Below are positions 1-6,370 of a stretch of DNA of 12,831 nucleotides, piece after piece; positions within the stretch are counted from its first letter, which is position 1, and every line of letters starts with the position of its first letter. Position numbers and translations under genes: made by a program. The DNA lies in assembly GCA_947501315.1 (NCBI GenBank), contig CANMXH010000052.1, forward strand, positions 1-12,831. Reading direction: 5' to 3'. The stretch comes from Caulobacteraceae bacterium (lineage in GTDB: Bacteria > Pseudomonadota > Alphaproteobacteria > Caulobacterales > Caulobacteraceae). Under the pieces are notes generated by a model that had not been told where the DNA came from, searched no databases, and worked only from the letters and a program-made list of their open reading frames with translations.

Positions 1-1257
1 ATCACCCTGCAGGAGCTCAACGAGAAAACACCGGAAGACCTGGTCGCCTTCGCCGAGAGCCTCGAGATCGAGAACGCCGGCAATCTGCGCAAACAGGATC
101 TGCTGTTTGCCATCCTCAAGACCCTGGCTGATGAGGAAGTCGAGATCATCGCCGACGGCGTGCTCGAGATCCTGCCGGACGGATTCGGTTTCCTGCGCAG
201 CCCGGACGTGAATTATCTTCCGGGTCCTGATGACGTATATGTGTCTCCGTCCCAGATTCGCCGCTTCGGCCTGCGCTCGGGCGACACCATTCACGGTGCT
301 GTCCGCGGCCCGCGCGAGGGCGAGCGGTATTTCGCCCTGCTCAAGGTCGATACGATCAATTTCGAAGACCCGGAGACGGTCAAGACCAAGGTCCTGTTCG
401 ACAACCTGACGCCGCTCTACCCGGAAGAGCGGCTGCATATGGAAATCCAGGACCCGACGCTGAAGGACCGGTCGGGCCGGGTCATCGACATCGTCGCCCC
501 GCTCGGCAAGGGCCAGCGTTGCCTGATCGTCGCTCCGCCGCGGGTCGGCAAGACGGTGATGCTGCAGAACATCGCCAAATCGATCGAGAAGAACCATCCC
601 GAGGTCTTCCTCATCGTCCTGCTGATCGACGAGCGGCCCGAGGAAGTGACCGACATGCAGCGTACGGTGAAGGGCGAGGTCATTGCCTCGACCTTTGACG
701 AACCGGCCACCCGTCACGTCGCCGTCGCCGAGATGGTCATCGAAAAGGCCAAACGGCTGGTCGAGCACAAGAAGGATGTCGTCATCCTTCTCGACTCCAT
801 CACCCGTCTGGGTCGCGCCTACAACGCCACCGTTCCCTCCTCGGGCAAGGTCCTGACCGGTGGTGTTGACGCCAATGCCCTGCAGCGGCCGAAGCGCTTC
901 TTCGGTGCCGCGCGCAATGTGGAGCAGGGTGGTTCGCTGACCATCATTGCCACCGCCCTGATCGATACCGGGTCGCGGATGGACGAGGTCATTTTCGAGG
1001 AGTTCAAGGGCACGGGTAACTCGGAGATCGTGCTGGACCGCAAGGTGGCTGACAAACGCATCTTCCCCGCGATCGATGTGCTCAAGTCGGGCACCCGCAA
1101 GGAAGAGCTCACCACGCCGAAGGATCAACTGGCCAAGACCTATGTCCTCCGCCGTATCCTCAACCCCATGGGTCCGCAGGACGCGATCGAGTTCCTGATC
1201 GACAAGCTGCGCCAGTCGAAGAACAATGCGGACTTCTTCCAGTCGATGAACACCTGA
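1..1257 (+). CDS. rho: Transcription termination factor Rho (5' end cut by window)
   Basis: Rho is a hexameric RNA-dependent ATPase and helicase that ends transcription of untranslated RNA. The frame is open from base 1 to the TGA at 1255-1257, giving 418 codons against 419 residues in E. coli Rho. Counting the first codon as 1, the numbering almost coincides with E. coli. Seen in order: an N-terminal helical part; the RNA-binding OB fold with GFGFLRSP and a PDDVYVSPSQIRRF stretch; Walker A APPRVGKT at 178-185 (Lys184); Walker B ILLDS with Asp265; the Q-loop SGKVLTGGVDANAL; and the R-loop region FKGTGNSEI. Only a few N-terminal residues are probably missing, though some alphaproteobacterial Rho proteins have longer N-termini, so the true start is unknown. 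A GTG at 160 lies inside the RNA-binding domain and is not the start. No intrinsic terminator follows. A parS site begins 16 bases after the stop. Confidence 0.98.
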   Translation: MTLQELNEKTPEDLVAFAESLEIENAGNLRKQDLLFAILKTLADEEVEIIADGVLEILPDGFGFLRSPDVNYLPGPDDVYVSPSQIRRFGLRSGDTIHGAVRGPREGERYFALLKVDTINFEDPETVKTKVLFDNLTPLYPEERLHMEIQDPTLKDRSGRVIDIVAPLGKGQRCLIVAPPRVGKTVMLQNIAKSIEKNHPEVFLIVLLIDERPEEVTDMQRTVKGEVIASTFDEPATRHVAVAEMVIEKAKRLVEHKKDVVILLDSITRLGRAYNATVPSSGKVLTGGVDANALQRPKRFFGAARNVEQGGSLTIIATALIDTGSRMDEVIFEEFKGTGNSEIVLDRKVADKRIFPAIDVLKSGTRKEELTTPKDQLAKTYVLRRILNPMGPQDAIEFLIDKLRQSKNNADFFQSMNT

Positions 1258-1272
1258 CGGCGGTATGGCCGC

Positions 1273-1288
1273 TGTTTCACGTGAAACA
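1273..1288. promoter_or_regulatory. parS: parS site 1 (ParB centromere site), perfect palindrome
   Basis: The 16 bases TGTTTCACGTGAAACA form a perfect palindrome, identical to the bacterial parS consensus as I know it (TGTTNCACGTGAAACA). ParB, encoded 5 kb downstream in this window, loads at such sites and spreads. The site fills most of the 42-base gap between rho and the DUF6489-like gene, and its last base directly abuts the GGAG ribosome-binding site at 1289-1292. ParB loaded here could affect transcription of the downstream gene (inference). Confidence 0.95.
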
Positions 1289-1299
1289 GGAGCGGGTCT

Positions 1300-1527
1300 A
1301 TGAAGGTAAAACTCGAGGTCGACTGCACTCCGGCAGAGGCGAGGGCCTTTCTCGGCCTGCCCGATGTCGAGAGCCTGAACGAGCAGCTGGTCACCGAGGT
1401 GAAGCGCCGTATGGACGACAACATCACGGCCATGCAGCCTGACGAACTTATGAAAACCTGGACCAGCTTCGGCCTTCAGGCACAGGACCAGTTCCGCAAA
1501 CTGATGGAAGCTGCGGTCAAATCGTGA
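1300..1527 (+). CDS. DUF6489-like small conserved protein
   Basis: A 75-residue soluble protein with no signal peptide or membrane segment. Wording such as VDCTPAEARAFLGLPDVESLNEQL at the start and SFGLQAQDQFRKLMEAA at the end matches, from memory, the small alphaproteobacterial DUF6489 family, whose function I do not know. The middle and C-terminal parts look amphipathic and helical. The ATG start is preceded by GGAG at 1289-1292 with a 7-base spacer, which supports it well. The gene sits between rho and mnmE, and the perfect parS site directly touches its ribosome-binding site. The family name is moderately sure; that it is a real gene is very likely. Confidence 0.85.
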   Translation: MKVKLEVDCTPAEARAFLGLPDVESLNEQLVTEVKRRMDDNITAMQPDELMKTWTSFGLQAQDQFRKLMEAAVKS

Positions 1528-1534
1528 CGATTGT

Positions 1535-1558
1535 CTTCTCCCCAGGTCGTGGGGAAGG
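1535..1558 (+). other. Stem-loop after the DUF6489-like gene
   Basis: CCCCA at 1540-1544 pairs with TGGGG at 1550-1554 around the 5-base loop GGTCG. The stem extends with T1539-A1555 and, past a bulged C1538, with 1535-1537 against 1556-1558. It starts 8 bases after the stop codon of the upstream gene, where a terminator would be expected, but no T-run follows (next bases GGCGCC). It could protect the 3' end or be the first element of a structured mnmE leader. Confidence 0.4.
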
Positions 1559-1562
1559 GCGC

Positions 1563-1608
1563 CATCCGAAGGGCGGTGGCCGGGTACGGCCCCGGACGCC
1601 GTCGGATG
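1563..1608 (+). other. Long interrupted hairpin in the mnmE leader
   Basis: CATCCGA at 1563-1569 is exactly complementary to TCGGATG at 1602-1608. Inside these arms GGCG (1572-1575) pairs with CGCC (1597-1600) and CCGGG (1580-1584) with CCCGG (1591-1595), leaving a TACGGC hexaloop and small internal loops. Sixteen base pairs arranged coaxially are unlikely to be pure chance even in GC-rich DNA. Its role (leader RNA, attenuator, repeat element) is unknown. Confidence 0.5.
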
Positions 1609-1647
1609 TGGACAGGCTCCTCGGCCGCTTCCCGGTCCTGCTGCCCA

Positions 1648-1661
1648 CTACCCGAGGGTAG
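1648..1661 (+). promoter_or_regulatory. Inverted repeat covering the mnmE ribosome-binding region
   Basis: CTACCC at 1648-1653 and GGGTAG at 1656-1661 are perfect inverted arms separated by 2 bases. The right arm contains the purine-rich GAGGG (1654-1658), the only Shine-Dalgarno-like sequence upstream of the mnmE ATG at 1672. Folding would sequester it. Spacing from GAGGG to the ATG is about 13 bases, longer than ideal. Translational control is an inference. Confidence 0.4.
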
Positions 1662-1671
1662 ACCGCTCGCC

Positions 1672-2979
1672 ATGACCGACACCATCTTCGCCCTCGCTAC
1701 TCCGCCCGGCCGCGGGGCTATCGCCATCCTGCGCCTGTCCGGCCCGGATACGGACGCCGCCCTCCTCTCGCTCGGTGCCGGCGGGCTCAAACCCAGAACA
1801 GCGTCTTTGCGAGCCCTCGCACATGATGGCAGGGCGATCGACCAGGCTTTGGTGCTCCGGTTCCCGGCCCCGAACTCCTACACCGGCGAGGACTGCGCCG
1901 AACTGCATCTGCACGGCGGTCGGGCGGTGGTGGAGGGGGCTACTCTGGCACTGGTCGATCTGGGCCTGCGTCCGGCGGAGCCGGGCGAGTTCACCCGCCG
2001 AGCGTTCGAGAACGGTCGTATGGACCTCGCCCAGGCCGAGGCCGTCGCCGACCTCATTGATGCGGAGACCACGGCCCAGGCCAGCCAGGCGCTCGGCCAG
2101 CTTGAGGGGGCGCTGAGCCAGACCTATGCCGGTTTCCGCAGGGATCTGCTGACCGCCCTCACCCTGATCGAGGCCGAGATTGATTTCCCCGATGAGGAGG
2201 TCCCGGACAATCTGGCCCGATCCGCCGGACCCCTGCTTGATCGCTTGATCGCTGACCTCAAGGCCGCCCTGGCCGACGCGCAGCGCGGCGAGCGGGTGCG
2301 CGCGGGCTATCGGATCGTCCTGATCGGGGAGACCAATGCGGGCAAGTCCTCGCTGTTCAATGCTCTGGTCGCGCGGGAGGCGGCCATCGTTACCCCCATC
2401 GCCGGTACGACCCGCGATGTACTCGATGCCGACCTGATCATTGGCGGCTATGCCGTGACCCTGTCCGACACCGCCGGCCTGCGCGACAGCACCGACCCTG
2501 TGGAGCTTGAGGGTGTGCGCCGCGCCCGCGCCAGGGCCGGGGCGGCCGACCTGCGGCTTTGGGTCCGGGGGCCGGACGATGCCGAAGGGGAAGCCGCCGG
2601 ATTTGTCCGATCCGGCGATCTTCTGGTCCTGACCAAGGCCGACCTCGGGACGGCCCCGGCGGTGCCGGGGTTCGAGACCTTGGCCCTGAGCACGGTGACC
2701 GGCAAGGGCCTGGGTGATCTGCTCGGCTGGATATCTGCGCGACTGTCCCGTGACCTGGCCGGGACGGATTTTCCGGCTGTGACCCGTGAGCGGCACCGGC
2801 GTCGGCTTGTCGAGGCGCTTGTAGCGGTCGAGGCCGGGCGGGCAGCGCTTGAGGCTTCACCGGAAATGTCCGGCGACGATCTGCGCCGGGCTGCCGAGGC
2901 CCTGTCCCGGGTCACCGGTGCCATCGGCGTTGAGGACATACTGGGTGAGGTCTTCTCGACCTTCTGCATCGGCAAATAG
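1672..2979 (+). CDS. mnmE: tRNA-uridine 5-carboxymethylaminomethyl modification GTPase MnmE
   Basis: MnmE works with MnmG to modify the wobble uridine (U34) of certain tRNAs, using a folate-bound one-carbon unit and GTP hydrolysis. The 435-residue protein starts at ATG 1672, where the family-typical MTDTIFALATPPGRG begins; upstream codons in the same frame are not family-like. The N-terminal folate/tetramerisation domain includes YTGEDCAELHLHGG and PGEFTRRAFENGRMDLAQAEA. The GTPase domain has G1 GETNAGKS (219-226), G2 GTTRD (245-249), G3 DTAG (266-269) and G4 TKAD (321-324). The C-terminus FCIGK carries the conserved Cys432. G4 reads TKAD where the consensus is NKxD. The family is somewhat longer in E. 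coli (454). It is followed after 57 bases by its partner mnmG. Confidence 0.97.
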   Translation: MTDTIFALATPPGRGAIAILRLSGPDTDAALLSLGAGGLKPRTASLRALAHDGRAIDQALVLRFPAPNSYTGEDCAELHLHGGRAVVEGATLALVDLGLRPAEPGEFTRRAFENGRMDLAQAEAVADLIDAETTAQASQALGQLEGALSQTYAGFRRDLLTALTLIEAEIDFPDEEVPDNLARSAGPLLDRLIADLKAALADAQRGERVRAGYRIVLIGETNAGKSSLFNALVAREAAIVTPIAGTTRDVLDADLIIGGYAVTLSDTAGLRDSTDPVELEGVRRARARAGAADLRLWVRGPDDAEGEAAGFVRSGDLLVLTKADLGTAPAVPGFETLALSTVTGKGLGDLLGWISARLSRDLAGTDFPAVTRERHRRRLVEALVAVEAGRAALEASPEMSGDDLRRAAEALSRVTGAIGVEDILGEVFSTFCIGK

Positions 2980-3000
2980 GCGGTTTCGCGCGAAACCGCC
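2979..3000. promoter_or_regulatory. 22-bp perfect palindrome, parS-like variant
   Basis: An uninterrupted palindrome of 11-base half-sites starts at the last base of the mnmE stop codon. Its central 16-mer (2982-2997) is GGTTTCGCGCGAAACC. This agrees with parS at 12 of 16 positions and differs symmetrically at the outermost pair and at one inner pair (A to G, T to C). It lies in the mnmE-mnmG gap, 36 bases before the mnmG start, in a chromosomal stretch that holds three clear parS sites. It lacks the T-run of an intrinsic terminator. It may be a degenerate parS, a site for another protein, or an RNA hairpin. Confidence 0.6.
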
Positions 3001-3036
3001 CGATGGCCGAGGTGGCGAAGAGGACGGTTTTGGCCT

Positions 3037-4905
3037 ATGTGCCCGCCCATGAAGGGTTTCGATGTCATTGTTATCGGCGGGGGTCATGCGGGCTGCGAGG
3101 CGGCGGCGGCGTCCGCGCGCACGGGCGCTCGCACCGTTCTGCTGACCCAGAAACTCGAGACCATCGGAGAAATGTCCTGCAACCCGGCCATCGGCGGGCT
3201 GGGCAAGGGCCATCTGGTCCGCGAGATCGATGCCATGGACGGTCTGATGGCCCGACTGGGCGACAAGGCCGGGATTCAGTTCCGCCTCCTGAACCGTTCC
3301 AAGGGGGCGGCCGTGCGGGGCCCTCGCAGCCAGATCGACCGGCGGCTTTACCGGGAGGCCATGCAGGCCGAATTGGCGCAGACGCCCAACCTGTCCCTGA
3401 TGGCCGGGACGGCGGAGCGGCTGATCCTGAACGGCGACCGTGTTGTCGGCGTAGTGACGGGAGAAGGCGTCGAACTGCGTGCCGGGGCTGTGGTCCTGAC
3501 CACCGGCACCTTCCTGAACGGGGTCATTCACAAGGGCGACCAACGCATCCCGGCCGGACGTCACGGCGAGGCTCCCTCCACCGGCCTGGCGGCTGACCTC
3601 TACTGTTCCGGCCTGCAGATGGGGCGGCTCAAGACCGGCACCCCCGCGCGCCTCGACGGCCGGACCATCGGCTGGGACCGGCTGGAGATGCAACAGGCCG
3701 ATGCCGAGCCGGTGCCGTTCAGCTTCCTGACCGGGCGGATCGCCGTGCCGCAGATCGCCTGCGGTGTGACCCATACGACCGAGGCGACACACCGGATCAT
3801 CGCCGACAACCTCGGTGACAGTGCGGTCTATGGCGGACATCTGTCCGGCCGCGGGCCGCGCTACTGCCCTTCGATCGAGGACAAGGTGGTCCGGTTTTCG
3901 GACAAGTCCTCGCACCAGATCTTTCTTGAGCCCGAAGGTCTGGACGATCCGACCGTCTATCCCAACGGCATCTCGACCTCTGTGTCGGATGCGACCCAGC
4001 TTGCCTTCCTGCGCACGATCCCGGGGCTGGAGTCGGTCGAGGTTTTCCGGTTCGGCTACGCCATTGAATATGACTACGTCGACCCGCGCGCCCTGACCCC
4101 GGCGCTGGAGGTCAAGCGGTTGCCCGGCCTTTATCTGGCCGGTCAGATCAACGGCACCACGGGCTATGAGGAGGCCGGAGCGCAAGGTTTGCTGGCCGGG
4201 CTGAACGCCGCCCGCGCTGCCGCAGGCTCCGATCCGGTCATCCTCGGACGTGACCAGGCCTATATCGGCGTCATGGTCGACGATCTGGTTACGCGCGGGG
4301 TGACCGAGCCCTACCGGATGTTTACCAGCCGGGCTGAGTACCGTTTGACCCTGCGGGCCGACAATGCTGATCAACGGTTGACCCCGCTCGCGATCAACAG
4401 CGGGCTTGTGTCCAGCGATCGGGCTCGGGCTTTTGCAACCAAGGCCGCTCAGCTGGCAGAGGCCTCGACTGTTTCACGTGAAACCGTGTTCACGCCGAAG
4501 GAGGCCGCAGCGCTTGGGATCCACGTCAATGCCGATGGTCAGCGCCGTTCGATCCGCGATCTTCTGGCCTTCCCGGGCGTGACCCTGTCCACGTTTGCAT
4601 CCATACGGCCCGAGATCATGGGCTGGTCCGCCCAGGTGTGTGAGCAGGTCGAGATTGATGCCGGCTACGCGGGCTATCTTGACCGCCAGGCCTCGGATGC
4701 AGCGGCGTTGCGGCACGAAGAGTCGCTGGCCCTGCCGGTCGACCTTGACTACGCCGCCATCGGCAGCCTCTCCAACGAGGTGCGCGAGAAACTGACCCGG
4801 GTGCAGCCCCGGACGCTCGGTCAGGCGGGGCGCATAGAGGGCATGACACCCGGGGCCCTGACGGCCCTGCTGTCGTATGTGAAGAAGGCAAAGGTGCCGG
4901 CGTGA
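3037..4905 (+). CDS. mnmG: tRNA-uridine 5-carboxymethylaminomethyl modification enzyme MnmG (GidA)
   Basis: FAD- and NADH-dependent partner of MnmE in wobble-uridine modification. The 622-residue length fits the family (629 in E. coli). Seen: dinucleotide-binding VIVIGGGHAGCEAA near the N-terminus; first family signature starting CNPAIGGLGKGHLVREID at Cys48; second signature AGQINGTTGYEEA at 368-380; and the helical C-terminal MnmE/tRNA-binding part ending in LSNEVREKLTRVQPRTLGQA and later residues. Two in-frame ATGs are possible, 3037 and 3049. The first has AGAGGA about 13 bases upstream; the second begins MKGFDVIV, closer to family starts but without a ribosome-binding site. The reading frame contains a parS site (4470-4485), read as VSRET (479-483), in a variable part of the C-terminal region. 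The stop overlaps the rsmG start by 4 bases (GTGA). Confidence 0.97.
   Translation: MCPPMKGFDVIVIGGGHAGCEAAAASARTGARTVLLTQKLETIGEMSCNPAIGGLGKGHLVREIDAMDGLMARLGDKAGIQFRLLNRSKGAAVRGPRSQIDRRLYREAMQAELAQTPNLSLMAGTAERLILNGDRVVGVVTGEGVELRAGAVVLTTGTFLNGVIHKGDQRIPAGRHGEAPSTGLAADLYCSGLQMGRLKTGTPARLDGRTIGWDRLEMQQADAEPVPFSFLTGRIAVPQIACGVTHTTEATHRIIADNLGDSAVYGGHLSGRGPRYCPSIEDKVVRFSDKSSHQIFLEPEGLDDPTVYPNGISTSVSDATQLAFLRTIPGLESVEVFRFGYAIEYDYVDPRALTPALEVKRLPGLYLAGQINGTTGYEEAGAQGLLAGLNAARAAAGSDPVILGRDQAYIGVMVDDLVTRGVTEPYRMFTSRAEYRLTLRADNADQRLTPLAINSGLVSSDRARAFATKAAQLAEASTVSRETVFTPKEAAALGIHVNADGQRRSIRDLLAFPGVTLSTFASIRPEIMGWSAQVCEQVEIDAGYAGYLDRQASDAAALRHEESLALPVDLDYAAIGSLSNEVREKLTRVQPRTLGQAGRIEGMTPGALTALLSYVKKAKVPA
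4470..4485. promoter_or_regulatory. parS: parS site 2, inside mnmG
   Basis: TGTTTCACGTGAAACC matches the 16-base parS consensus at 15 positions. Its 14-base core GTTTCACGTGAAAC (4471-4484) is a perfect palindrome, identical to the core of the site at 1273-1288. It is translated as VSRET, in a segment between the catalytic part and the conserved C-terminal end of MnmG. Confidence 0.93.
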
Positions 4906-5531
4906 GCGCTCTCGATGCGGCCGCCTTTCAGGCCCTTCGCTGCGCGACACCGGCGCAGATGGCCGATCTCGAAGCGCTGATCGACCGACTGACCGCAGCC
5001 AATGCGGTCATGAACCTGATCGGCCCCGACACCCTGCCGGATGTCTGGAACCGGCATATTCTTGACTCCGCCCAGCTGCTCGATCTGGTTCCCGTCGCCG
5101 CGACCTGGGCAGACCTGGGTGCCGGCGCCGGCTTCCCCGGTCTGGTGCTCGCTATCCTGCTCAAGGACCGCGCCGATAGTCATGTCTGGCTGGTCGACAG
5201 CCTTGGCAAGCGCTGCCGGTTCTTGCAGGAGGTCGTCGACGCCCTGTCGCTTCGAGCCACCGTGGTCAATGGCCGTGCCGAGGACCAGCGCCTGAAGGTC
5301 GACGTTGTCACCGCCCGCGCCCTCGCCCCGATGGACCGGCTGCTGGGCTATGCACAGCCTTATCTACAGCGTGGCGCACAGGGACTGTTTCTCAAGGGGG
5401 AAAAGGCCGAGGCTGAGTTGATCGAAGCCCGCAAGGTCTGGCAGTTCGATAGCCTGCTTTCTGTCTCGCGCAGCGATCCGCGCGGCCGTATCGTTTCCGT
5501 CCGGAGTCTCCGTCGTGTCCAAAGCCGGTAA
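4902..5531 (+). CDS. rsmG: 16S rRNA (guanine-N7) methyltransferase RsmG (GidB)
   Basis: RsmG methylates a guanine in the 530 loop of 16S rRNA (G527 in E. coli) with S-adenosylmethionine. The 209-residue protein matches the family length (207 in E. coli). Motif I DLGAGAGFPG is at 71-80, preceded by the family-typical MNLIGPDTLPDVWNRHILDSAQL stretch, and followed by LVDSLGKRCRFLQEVV and the ARALAPMDRLLGYA part. The GTG start at 4902 shares GTGA with the mnmG stop, so the two are probably translationally coupled. The 3' end overlaps parA by 17 bases. The order mnmG-rsmG-parA-parB is widely conserved near bacterial replication origins. Confidence 0.96.
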   Translation: MSALDAAAFQALRCATPAQMADLEALIDRLTAANAVMNLIGPDTLPDVWNRHILDSAQLLDLVPVAATWADLGAGAGFPGLVLAILLKDRADSHVWLVDSLGKRCRFLQEVVDALSLRATVVNGRAEDQRLKVDVVTARALAPMDRLLGYAQPYLQRGAQGLFLKGEKAEAELIEARKVWQFDSLLSVSRSDPRGRIVSVRSLRRVQSR

Positions 5532-6342
5532 GACCCCCCAGACCCGGGCGAGAGTCCTTGCGGTCTCCAATCAGAAGGGCGGGGTGGGCAAGACCACTAC
5601 GGCGATCAACCTGGGCACGGCCCTGGCGGCGATCGGTGAAAAGGTTCTGATCGTTGACATGGACCCCCAGGGGAATGCCTCCACCGGTCTGGGTGTTCCA
5701 CGTGAAACGCGCCGGGTCACCATCTACGACGTCATTGTGGACGGGCGTTCGGTCGATGATTCCGCTGTTCCGACGACGGTGCCGGGCCTCGATATCGTGC
5801 CCGCCGACGCTGACATGTCGGGCGTCGAGATCGAGCTCAGTCAGGCCGATCGTCGCTCCTTCCGACTCCGTGACGCCCTGCGGGGCCAGGGCGCTGAGGG
5901 TCAGACCCGGTATGACTATGTCCTGATCGATTGCCCGCCGTCGCTCAATCTGTTGACCCTGAACGCCATGGCTGCCGCTGACGCGGTACTTGTGCCGCTG
6001 CAGTGCGAGTTTTTTGCTCTCGAGGGCCTGACCCAACTCATGAAGACCATCGAGATGGTCCGGCAAAGCCTGAATCCCACTCTGGAGATCCAGGGCCTCG
6101 TCCTGACCATGTACGACCGCCGCAGCACCCTTTCGGGACAGGTCGCGGCGGATGTGCGCAGCCATTTCGGGGACAAGGTCTATGATGCCGTGATCCCGCG
6201 GAACGTCCGGGTTGCCGAGGCCCCGTCATTTGGGAAGCCGGCCCTGATCTATGATCTGAAATGCGCGGGCAGCCAGGCCTATCTGCGCCTCGCCCGCGAG
6301 GTCGTCGCCCGCGAGAAATCCCGTCGGCTCCAGGCCGCATGA
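5515..6342 (+). CDS. parA: Chromosome-partitioning ATPase ParA
   Basis: ParA is a Walker-type ATPase that binds DNA non-specifically as an ATP dimer and moves the ParB-parS complex during chromosome segregation. The 275-residue protein has the deviant Walker A KGGVGKT at 21-27, DMDPQGN at 48-54 and Walker B LIDCPPSLN with Asp139. No DNA-binding domain precedes the ATPase core, as in chromosomal Soj/ParA rather than large plasmid types. The GTG start at 5515 lies in the end of rsmG and has GGAG at 5503-5506 with an 8-base spacer. The gene carries a parS site (5694-5709) read as GVPRETR at residues 60-66. parB follows after 28 bases. Confidence 0.98.
   Translation: MSKAGKTPQTRARVLAVSNQKGGVGKTTTAINLGTALAAIGEKVLIVDMDPQGNASTGLGVPRETRRVTIYDVIVDGRSVDDSAVPTTVPGLDIVPADADMSGVEIELSQADRRSFRLRDALRGQGAEGQTRYDYVLIDCPPSLNLLTLNAMAAADAVLVPLQCEFFALEGLTQLMKTIEMVRQSLNPTLEIQGLVLTMYDRRSTLSGQVAADVRSHFGDKVYDAVIPRNVRVAEAPSFGKPALIYDLKCAGSQAYLRLAREVVAREKSRRLQAA
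5694..5709. promoter_or_regulatory. parS: parS site 3, inside parA
   Basis: TGTTCCACGTGAAACG matches TGTTNCACGTGAAACA at all but the last base. The 14-base core GTTCCACGTGAAAC (5695-5708) differs by one base from the perfect palindrome, at a position that is free in the consensus. It is translated as VPRET at residues 61-65 of ParA. It lies about 1.2 kb after the site in mnmG. Confidence 0.88.
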
Positions 6343-6370
6343 CCATGAATAAAAGATCGGAATCAGTCAG

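Noticed and set aside
1648..2796. A 382-codon minus-strand open frame opposite mnmE
   Set aside because: Antisense shadow of mnmE, caused by codon bias at high GC.
2857..4374. A 505-codon open frame on the minus strand opposite mnmG
   Set aside because: Antisense shadow of mnmG, with Gly/Arg/Gln-rich wording and no recognisable domain.
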